From contig WRLJ01000037.1 in the NCBI GenBank assembly GCA_009777685.1, forward strand, positions 1-11,155: DNA of 11,155 nt. Reading direction: 5' to 3'. The notes beneath the pieces are model-generated. The model worked only from the letters and a program-made list of their open reading frames with translations. It did no database searches and was not told the DNA's origin. Positions within the stretch are counted from its first letter, which is position 1. Each line of letters opens with the position of its first letter. The position numbers and the translations under genes are program-made. This document shows, in pieces, positions 5,787 to 11,155 of this stretch. Source of the stretch: Oscillospiraceae bacterium. Lineage in GTDB: Bacteria; Bacillota; Clostridia; Oscillospirales; UBA929.

Positions 5787-6332
5787 ATGGAGTATGTTGT
5801 CGGTATCGGAGCCTTCGCCGTGGCCTCCGACCCCTCGGACATCGTGAAGACCTTTGCGCTGTCCACATGCGTAGGGCTTGTGTATTACAGTATGCGGAAG
5901 CGCGTGCTGGGCATGAGCCATATCCAGCTGCCCAATTCGCGCGCCATGCGCTCGGACGATAACCTCAGCCGTTTCGCGGATACCGCGCCGGAGCATCTGA
6001 TGAAGGAAATGATGGCCAAATTCCGCGTCTCCAAATCCGAGCTTCACATCTCGCTCTACGGGGGCGTGGACAGCCGCGACGCCAACGACTGCTTCAAGAT
6101 CGGCGAGAAAAATCTCGCTACGGTCAAGGCGGCCCTGCGATCGCTGGGGCTGGTCTATTCCGAGGTCGATACCGGCGGCAACGACAGCCGCACGCTGGTC
6201 GCCTATGTGTCCAGCGGCGTGGTCGAGGTCATCAAGCGCCCCATGCTCATGCGGGGCGCCGCTCCGCCGCCGCGCGGTCCGGCTCCGGCGCGCGGCCCGG
6301 CGCCGCCGTCGGCGCGGCCCGGCTTCCGATGA
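5787..6332 (+). CDS. cheD: Chemoreceptor glutamine deamidase CheD
   Basis: Deamidates specific glutamines in chemoreceptors to glutamate and, with CheC/CheY in Firmicutes and Thermotoga, takes part in adaptation. The 181-residue protein has the deamidase core T22, C28 (ALSTCVGLVYY) and H45 (GMSHIQLPNS), matching T21/C27/H44 of T. maritima CheD. The central strand pattern HISLYGGVD and the GE(K)NL segment are also present. ATG at 5787 follows GAGAGAGG by 6 bases. The gap from cheB is 58 bases with no promoter seen, so it is probably the third gene of the cheR-cheB-cheD unit. Residues about 157-181 form an unusual proline/arginine/alanine tail with a repeated RGPAP unit, beyond the normal end of the family. 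No cheC partner lies in the window. Confidence 0.92.
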   Translation: MEYVVGIGAFAVASDPSDIVKTFALSTCVGLVYYSMRKRVLGMSHIQLPNSRAMRSDDNLSRFADTAPEHLMKEMMAKFRVSKSELHISLYGGVDSRDANDCFKIGEKNLATVKAALRSLGLVYSEVDTGGNDSRTLVAYVSSGVVEVIKRPMLMRGAAPPPRGPAPARGPAPPSARPGFR

Positions 6333-6404
6333 CCGTTCCGGACGCCGAATCATACATTTAGTGTATAAAAACAAAATTTACCCGTTTTTCATACTATTGA
6401 ATGA

Positions 6405-6433
6405 TTGACGGCGGACGGATACCGTGGTATACT
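6405..6433 (+). promoter_or_regulatory. Strong sigma-A promoter upstream of the transglycosylase gene
   Basis: TTGACG (6405-6410), 17-base spacer ending TGG, TATACT (6428-6433). The AT-rich tract at about 6350-6400 stands out in this GC-rich region and may act as an UP element. The leader is about 38 bases. Confidence 0.82.
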
Positions 6434-6477
6434 CTCACTGTGGCCGGGAAAAGAAAGTGACGAGGGGGGGTGTCCGT

Positions 6478-7137
6478 ATGGTCGACGCGGCGCAAAAAGT
6501 GCGCGAAGTCATGGGCCGGGTGGAAGCGCGGCTTCAGGATATCGGACAGACCGCCGGCATCAGCTTTTCCTCCACGCTGGCCGTCAGCATGGAAACCGCC
6601 GGAGAACAGCCCAGAGTCGTGTATAACGAGGCATACGCCCGTTTCCGCCCCGAGATGTCCGGCGGCGGGACGGCGGAGGAGGACGGGTACGACTTCTCCC
6701 GCGCCGACGCGGCCCGGTATCCGGATACTTATGACGACGCCATACGGGAAGCGTGCGAGAAATACGACGTGGATATGGCGCTGGTCAAGGCCGTGATCCG
6801 CGCCGAGTCCTCGTATCGGCCGGACGCCCTTTCGCGGGCCGGCGCGATGGGCCTGATGCAGCTGATGCCCGGGACCGCCGCGGGGCTGGGCGTGACCGAT
6901 GCGTACAATCCGGAGCAGAACATTGACGGCGGCGTGCGCTATCTCCGCCAGATGCTGGACCGCTGGGACGGCGATGTGCGTCTCGCGCTGGCCTCGTACA
7001 ACTGGGGCCCCGGCGCGGTGAACCGCAGCGGCGTGACGGACTTGACGGACTCCGCCCAGATCTCCAGAATCCCCTCCAGCACCGCCGGATACATCGAGCG
7101 CATCCTGCGGTTTACGGACGAGCTTAAACTTTTGTGA
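6478..7137 (+). CDS. Lytic transglycosylase (SLT family), probably flagellar
   Basis: Cleaves the glycan strand of peptidoglycan between MurNAc and GlcNAc to give a 1,6-anhydro product. Residues about 88-219 are an SLT domain: catalytic E110 in VIRAESSYRP, GAMGLMQLMPGTA (122 on), NPEQNIDGGVRYL, and ASYNWGPGAV (172-181). The protein has 219 residues. ATG at 6478 follows GAGGGGGG by 7 bases; the frame is open to 6424 but that lies in the promoter. There is no signal peptide or membrane segment. The N-terminus (about 1-40) has helical VREVMGRVEARL followed by FSSTLAVSM, a pattern like early flagellar export substrates. Position directly before flgB suggests opening of the cell wall for the rod, replacing the FlgJ hydrolase of other bacteria. 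Function in the flagellum is inference; the enzyme class is clear. Confidence 0.88.
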   Translation: MVDAAQKVREVMGRVEARLQDIGQTAGISFSSTLAVSMETAGEQPRVVYNEAYARFRPEMSGGGTAEEDGYDFSRADAARYPDTYDDAIREACEKYDVDMALVKAVIRAESSYRPDALSRAGAMGLMQLMPGTAAGLGVTDAYNPEQNIDGGVRYLRQMLDRWDGDVRLALASYNWGPGAVNRSGVTDLTDSAQISRIPSSTAGYIERILRFTDELKLL

Positions 7138-7152
7138 CGTTTGCTACGATAG
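7125..7152 (+). promoter_or_regulatory. Candidate sigma-28/SigD flagellar promoter before flgB
   Basis: TAAACTTT (7125-7132) matches 7 of 8 bases of the sigma-28 -35 element TAAAGTTT. After 12 bases comes TACGATAG (7145-7152), sharing CGATA with GCCGATAA. The spacing is one base longer than the enteric consensus. It overlaps the last codons of the transglycosylase gene and would start RNA near 7158. A TATAGG at 7153-7158 lacks a well-spaced -35 for sigma-A. Confidence 0.5.
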
Positions 7153-7186
7153 TATAGGGTATATCAATATGAGGAAGCCACAAGGA

Positions 7187-7252
7187 CGGAGCCGGAATAC
7201 AGCAAGCGCCGAAGGATCACTCGGCGACGCCGCTGGTGCTGCCTTGCTGGCT
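7187..7252 (+). promoter_or_regulatory. Structured leader of flgB
   Basis: CAGCAAG (7200-7206) pairs perfectly with CTTGCTG (7243-7249) and encloses CGCCGA/TCGGCG (7207-7212 with 7221-7226, 8-base loop), stacked on the outer stem, with a further GC-rich segment at 7227-7242. No U-tract follows; the flgB ribosome site begins 11 bases later. I do not recognise a known riboswitch class. The opening block CGGAGCCG..ACAG.CAAG recurs before fliF. Confidence 0.45.
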
Positions 7253-7278
7253 TATTTATGTGAAAGGGGGGTGCGCGC

Positions 7279-7689
7279 GTGTTTGCCCGAATGTTCAACC
7301 ATACCAACCTGATGCAGAAAAGCCTGGATGTGATGGCCCTGCGCCAGGAGGTCATCGCCCACAACATCGCCAACGCCGACACGCCGAATTATAAGGTCCA
7401 GCACGTCGAGTTTGAGTCCCTGTACCGCCAGGCGCTGCAGGACCGGGCCAACGGCGCGGTCCAGTTGAAAACCAGCAGCCCCCGGCATATCCAATCGGAT
7501 TTCGCCAACCCCGAAAAGGTCAGCCCCGCCGTCGTCAGCGAGACATGGCACACCATGCGCATGGACGGCAGCAACGTGGACGTCGATCAGGAAATGACGG
7601 AGCTGGCCATGAACACCATCCGCTATCAGCTGACCCTGCAGCAGGTATCGGAGGAGCTGAAACGGCTGAAAACGGCGATCACGGGCTGA
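7279..7689 (+). CDS. flgB: Flagellar basal-body rod protein FlgB
   Basis: Proximal rod subunit, exported by the flagellar type III system and assembled just above the MS-ring with FliE, FlgC and FlgF. The 136-residue protein carries the rod/hook family N-terminal signature VIAHNIANADTPNYK. The C-terminal helix MTELAMNTIRYQLTLQQVSE is typical of rod proteins. GTG at 7279 follows GAAAGGGGGG by about 8 bases; ATG at 7291 would cut into the conserved N-terminus. No cleavable signal peptide, as expected. It opens the rod gene set flgB-flgC-fliE. Confidence 0.95.
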   Translation: MFARMFNHTNLMQKSLDVMALRQEVIAHNIANADTPNYKVQHVEFESLYRQALQDRANGAVQLKTSSPRHIQSDFANPEKVSPAVVSETWHTMRMDGSNVDVDQEMTELAMNTIRYQLTLQQVSEELKRLKTAITG

Positions 7690-7726
7690 TCGCGTATATT
7701 ATAGGGAATGGGAGCGTCGGTACATA

Positions 7727-8167
7727 ATGAACATTTTCCGCAGCATGGAAATCAGCGCCAGCGCGCTCACGGCGCAGCGCTACCGCATGGACGTCATCGG
7801 CGAAAATGTCGCCAACGCCACGACCACCCGCACGGCGGACGGCACGCCCTACCGCCGCAAGTTCACGGTGTTCGAGGAGAAACGGCAGCCCTACCTGTTC
7901 TCCGAGTGGCTGCAGGTTTCGCAGGAGCGCATCGGCGGGGCGGGGGTGCGCGTGGTGGACATGGGCGAGGACCGCAGCCCGTTCCGCCTGGTCTTTGACC
8001 CGGGGCATCCCGACGCCAACGAGGACGGCTATGTCGAGTACCCGAACGTCGACATCGAGAAGGAAATGGTCGATTTTATCTCCGCCACCCGCTCCTACGA
8101 GGCCAACATCACTGTGCTGAACAATTTTAAGAGCATGGCGATGAAGGCGATGGAGGTAGGGCGGTAG
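7727..8167 (+). CDS. flgC: Flagellar basal-body rod protein FlgC
   Basis: Second proximal rod subunit. The 146-residue protein begins MNIFRSMEISASALTAQRYR and has the family signature GENVANATTTRTADGTPYRRK-like segment at about 26-45. The C-terminal ATRSYEANITVLNNFKSMAMKA segment is the rod-core helix. Length is normal. The ribosome site is weak (GGGAG, 12 bases from ATG). It sits 37 bases after flgB, with no promoter between them, so the genes are likely co-transcribed. Confidence 0.95.
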   Translation: MNIFRSMEISASALTAQRYRMDVIGENVANATTTRTADGTPYRRKFTVFEEKRQPYLFSEWLQVSQERIGGAGVRVVDMGEDRSPFRLVFDPGHPDANEDGYVEYPNVDIEKEMVDFISATRSYEANITVLNNFKSMAMKAMEVGR

Positions 8168-8235
8168 GCCCCGAGGCCCGGGAGCCGCGGAACGCCCGCT
8201 GTTAAAGTCTGTATATTCAAGGAGGTCACGGAAAA

Positions 8236-8580
8236 ATGGCGATCGGATTTGTCAACCCTTACATTTCTAATAATTTCCAGCTTATGCCCACCGTGGTGAC
8301 GGCGGGAACCCCCACCCTGCAGGCGACCCCGATCCTCGGGTCGTCCGTGCCGGAAAAGCCGTCGTTTTCCAACTTTCTGGCCGAGGCGCTGGGAGAGACC
8401 GTTTCCACCGACGCGGGAGTGAAGGCCGCCGACCTCGGGCTGATTACGGGGGCGGGCGATCAGGACGTCCATGACGTCACCATTGCCGCCACCAAGGCCG
8501 ACGTCATGCTGAACCTGACCGTGCAGATCCGCAACCGCATGGTGGAGGGCTATCAGGAGATCATGAGGATGCAAATTTAA
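8236..8580 (+). CDS. fliE: Flagellar hook-basal body complex protein FliE
   Basis: Adapter that links the MS-ring (FliF) to the FlgB/FlgC rod and is the first protein exported by the flagellar type III system. The 114-residue protein has the FliE C-terminal pattern: VHDVTIAATKADVMLNLTVQ then RNRMVEGYQEIMRMQI. The N-terminal half is proline/threonine-rich and poorly conserved, as is usual, with SFSNFLAEAL near 50-60. A very strong AAGGAGG lies 10 bases before the ATG. It follows flgC by 68 bases and precedes fliF. Confidence 0.94.
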   Translation: MAIGFVNPYISNNFQLMPTVVTAGTPTLQATPILGSSVPEKPSFSNFLAEALGETVSTDAGVKAADLGLITGAGDQDVHDVTIAATKADVMLNLTVQIRNRMVEGYQEIMRMQI

Positions 8581-8713
8581 GCGCCCGCGGCGGAAGAGCG
8601 CAGGGGGCGGAGCCGTTACAGGCAAGACGCGGAGCGGCTTGCTTTCGCGGCCGCGCAGTCCTGCCGGAGCTTGACGGAGACACGTCAATACTGAGTACAT
8701 TGGGAGGGCCGAG
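8581..8713 (+). promoter_or_regulatory. fliE-fliF spacer with inverted repeats
   Basis: A 133-base gap inside an otherwise tight operon. GCAAG (8622-8626) can pair with CTTGC (8638-8642), and TTGACG (8671-8676) is an exact inverted partner of CGTCAA (8683-8688). The block CGGAGCCG (8608-8615), then ACAGGCAAG, resembles 7187-7206 in the flgB leader. TTGACG could also be a -35, but no -10 lies at 16-18 bases. No terminator is seen. The fliF ribosome site GGGAGG is at 8702-8707. Confidence 0.4.
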
Positions 8714-10324
8714 ATGAATTTTCTTGCGATTTTTCAGCGGCTGCGGCAGATGGTCGTGGATATATGGCAGCGGACGGAAAAGCGGGACAGAAACCGGTTT
8801 TTCGTCATCAGCGGCGCGTCCCTCGCCGTTATCCTGATCGCGCTGGTTATGCTGACCCGGACGACCTATGTCACGCTGGCCCCGGGGTCCCAGCTGGACC
8901 CCTCGGCGACGGCGGAGATTACCGCCGCGCTCACCTCGCTGGGGATTAACTACCGGACGGACGCCGCCGGCTCCATCCTCGTGCCCGAGAAGAGCCGCGT
9001 GGAGGCCTCCAACTACCTGACCGTAAACGGGATACCCAATACGCTCCGGCGCAACCCGGACCTCTACGCGCTGGGAACGGGGCTGACCTCCAACAGCACG
9101 GCGCAGGAGCAGTACCGGCTCTATCAGGCCGAGCAGTACATCGAGCTTTCCATCCGCAGTATCGCCGGCATCCGCAACGCGATTGTCCAAATCCCCCATA
9201 CGCCCCAGAGGGGGCCCATCCTGAGCAGCGAACGGATCAAGCAGACCGCGTCGGTACATCTGATCACCGAGGAAGGGGACAGACCCACGCAGAGCGTCGT
9301 GGATTCGGTGAAGGCCATAACGGCGGCGGCGGTCGCGGGCCTTGAGCCGGAAAATGTCGCCGTGACCTGTGACGCGGGCCTGCTGCTGGACGACCCGGAC
9401 GACATCTACGGGCGGCTGGCGTATGACCGGCGCGCGCTGGAACAGCAGATCGGGCTGGAGTACGAGCAGAGTGTGGAATATATCATGGAATTGTGGGCGG
9501 GGCGCGACGCGTTCAGGGTCGCGGCCAGTGTAGAGCTGGACTTTGATGTCGAAGTCATAGACAGCATCGAGTTCCTGCCGTCCGTGGACGAAAGCGGCAT
9601 CGTTGAATCCAGCCAGACCATCCACGAGCTCGCGGAGGGCTTCGGCACGATCGGCGGCGTTCCGGGGATGGACGACAACGGCGGCGGCGACGGCTATACG
9701 GAGATTGATGAAAACAACCGCAGTTTTTACGAGAAGAACACGGAGATATACAATTACCGGATATCGGAGACCCGCCGGCATTTTGAAAAGGCCCAGGGGA
9801 TGATCCGGAACCTGTCGATGACCGTGATGATCAGCAACAAGGTCCCCGGCGCCAACGACGCGTCCTTTATCAACAGCCTGCGGGCGGCCATCGCAAACGC
9901 GATCGGCCTGACCGCCAGCCAATATGACCGCATCACCATCCTGTTTGCGGAGTTCGCGGCCCTGGAAGCGGCTCTGGAAGCCCGCGAAGCGGCGGTCGCC
10001 GAGCAGCGCCGCAAGGAGATGATGGAGCTGGTTCGCATCCTCGTGCTGTATTCCATCGTGGGCGTGTGTGTGATTCTGCTGATTGTCAAGACATACGGGC
10101 TGCTCAAGAAAGAGCCGACGGAGGAGGAACTGCTGGCCGGCGCCATCGGGGAGGGCTACGACCCCGAGCTGGACGAGGTGGCCGCGCTGGTCGAAATGGC
10201 CACGCTGGGAGAGATCACCGAGGCGCCCAAGTCGCCGTTCCGGGAACAGCTTGAAAAGTTTATCGACAAAAACCCCAGCGCCGTCGCCGACCTGCTGCGC
10301 AACTGGCTCAACGAGGAATTTTAA
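8714..10324 (+). CDS. fliF: Flagellar M-ring protein FliF
   Basis: Forms the MS-ring in the cytoplasmic membrane, the base on which export gate, rod and C-ring are built. The 536-residue protein has two membrane segments, about 29-47 (FFVISGASLAVILIALVML) and about 440-460 (VRILVLYSIVGVCVILLIV). The extracytoplasmic region between holds ring-building motifs such as YLTVNGIP, SIRSIAGIRNAIVQI and VDSVKAITAAAVAGLEPENV. The variable glycine/acid loop (GMDDNGGGDGY) precedes the conserved ENNRSFYEKNTEIYN block. The C-terminal tail ending VADLLRNWLNEEF is the FliG-binding peptide. ATG follows GGGAGG by 6 bases. Length and order are normal; fliG starts about 50 bases later. Confidence 0.96.
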   Translation: MNFLAIFQRLRQMVVDIWQRTEKRDRNRFFVISGASLAVILIALVMLTRTTYVTLAPGSQLDPSATAEITAALTSLGINYRTDAAGSILVPEKSRVEASNYLTVNGIPNTLRRNPDLYALGTGLTSNSTAQEQYRLYQAEQYIELSIRSIAGIRNAIVQIPHTPQRGPILSSERIKQTASVHLITEEGDRPTQSVVDSVKAITAAAVAGLEPENVAVTCDAGLLLDDPDDIYGRLAYDRRALEQQIGLEYEQSVEYIMELWAGRDAFRVAASVELDFDVEVIDSIEFLPSVDESGIVESSQTIHELAEGFGTIGGVPGMDDNGGGDGYTEIDENNRSFYEKNTEIYNYRISETRRHFEKAQGMIRNLSMTVMISNKVPGANDASFINSLRAAIANAIGLTASQYDRITILFAEFAALEAALEAREAAVAEQRRKEMMELVRILVLYSIVGVCVILLIVKTYGLLKKEPTEEELLAGAIGEGYDPELDEVAALVEMATLGEITEAPKSPFREQLEKFIDKNPSAVADLLRNWLNEEF

Positions 10325-10375
10325 CGGCTGCATGACGGCCGGATTTATGAGGAACGATAAGGGGGGTATCCCGCT

Positions 10376-11155
10376 TTGGCCATGAAACAAGATAAAATTT
10401 CCGGACGCGAAAGGGCCGCGATTCTGCTCATCGCGCTGGGAAGGGAATATTCCGCCAAGGTCTTCAAGTATCTGCGGGACGACGAGATCGAGCAGCTGAC
10501 GCTGGACATCACGAACGTGCGCCGCGTGGATACCGAATTGAAGGAAGAAATCATCGAGCAATTCTATGAGGAGTGCCTGGCGCAGAACTTTATCACCGAG
10601 GGCGGCATCGACTACGCGCGCGATATTCTGGAAAAAGCCATCGGCCCCGAGCGCGCGCTGGCGCTGATCAACCGGCTGACCTCCTCTTTGCAGGTGCGCC
10701 CGTTCGATTTTGCCCGCAAGTCCGACCCCAACCAGATTCTGAACTTCCTGCAGCATGAGCATCCGCAGACCATCGCGCTGGTCATGGCGTATCTGGAGCC
10801 GGGGATGGCCGCCAACATTTTGGCAAAGCTGCCCATTGAAAAGCAGACGGACGTTGTGGCCCGCATTTCCACCATGGACCGCACCAGCCCCGAGTATGTG
10901 CGCGAGATCGAGCGTGTGCTGGACCGCAAGCTCTCCAGCATGGGCACGGACGACTTCACCACCGTCGGCGGCATCGAAAGCATTGTGGAAATCCTCAACT
11001 TCACCGACCGCGGCACAGAGCGCCGCGTGCTCGAGGAGCTGGAGATCGAGTACAGCGATCTGGTCGACGAAATCCGCCGGAAGATGTTCGTCTTCGAGGA
11101 TATTGTCAAGCTCGACAAGCGCGCCGTGCAGCGCGTGCTGAAGGAAGTCGACACC
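10376..11155 (+). CDS. fliG: Flagellar motor switch protein FliG, 3' end outside the window
   Basis: Switch protein of the C-ring; binds FliF through its N-terminal domain, FliM through the middle domain, and generates torque with MotA through its C-terminal domain. The visible 260 residues cover the N domain (SGRERAAILLIALG at 9-22), the middle domain with EHPQ at 128-131, and the start of the C domain. The charged torque helix, about 75 residues, is beyond the edge. The likely start is TTG at 10376, 9 bases after AAGGGGGG; the ATG two codons later would have 15-base spacing, which is long. Confidence 0.94.
   Translation, partial: MAMKQDKISGRERAAILLIALGREYSAKVFKYLRDDEIEQLTLDITNVRRVDTELKEEIIEQFYEECLAQNFITEGGIDYARDILEKAIGPERALALINRLTSSLQVRPFDFARKSDPNQILNFLQHEHPQTIALVMAYLEPGMAANILAKLPIEKQTDVVARISTMDRTSPEYVREIERVLDRKLSSMGTDDFTTVGGIESIVEILNFTDRGTERRVLEELEIEYSDLVDEIRRKMFVFEDIVKLDKRAVQRVLKEVDT

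Noticed and set aside
4826..5866. Open frame of 346 codons on the minus strand
   Set aside because: It is antisense to cheB, whose catalytic and receiver residues are all in place; there is no family signature or ribosome site on the minus strand.
6424..6477. Upstream GTG start of the transglycosylase
   Set aside because: It would overlap the -10 box at 6428-6433 and has no ribosome site; ATG at 6478 has one at good spacing.
7158..7278. Cyclic di-GMP (GEMM) riboswitch before flgB
   Set aside because: Such riboswitches control motility genes and a few short words look alike (CACAAGG, GACG), but the GEMM core and tetraloop/receptor layout could not be traced.
8561..10762. Open frame of 733 codons on the minus strand
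   Set aside because: It lies entirely opposite fliF and the start of fliG, which are clear family members. Its composition (R, G, Q, H, D-rich) is that of an antisense shadow of GC-rich coding DNA and it has no recognisable domain.

Overview
The window is high-GC DNA from what is most likely a motile, low-complexity-operon Firmicute (Bacillota, Clostridia, probably Oscillospiraceae-like). The reasons are strong GGAGG-type ribosome sites, a CheD deamidase, the order flgB-flgC-fliE-fliF-fliG, a threonyl-tRNA synthetase without a TGS domain, and sigma-A promoters close to consensus. The placement is inference; no 16S or other marker is present.

Layout. Bases 1-317 hold the C-terminus of a heavy-metal P-type ATPase. 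Bases 318-1186 have no convincing gene. Instead they hold a dense nest of palindromes: a REP-like double hairpin, a 19-bp tandem repeat, several elements with TTGTAGGG/CCCTACAA ends, and two G-rich hairpins. Two pairs of oppositely oriented related copies bound the island. A near-consensus promoter then drives thrS (1248-2965), which is complete apart from one missing base near 1979-1980. A separate promoter serves an unrecognised 183-aa helix-turn-helix-like protein (3070-3621), which is followed by a long hairpin.

From 3745 to the right edge all genes are on the + strand and concern chemotaxis and the flagellar base. cheR and cheB (receptor methylation and demethylation) and cheD (receptor deamidation) follow an extended -10 promoter with a palindromic leader. 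A signal-less lytic transglycosylase with its own promoter comes next. Then come flgB, flgC, fliE, fliF and the first three quarters of fliG (proximal rod, MS-ring, switch). A sigma-28/SigD-like promoter candidate overlaps the end of the transglycosylase gene, and a structured leader of about 120 nt precedes flgB.

Together the cheR-fliG genes make the first parts of the basal body, cut or remodel the wall for the rod, and set receptor adaptation. cheA, cheW, cheY, cheC, fliH and fliI are not in the window. Several starts appear to be non-ATG (cheR TTG, cheB GTG, flgB GTG, fliG TTG) when Shine-Dalgarno spacing is used to choose them.
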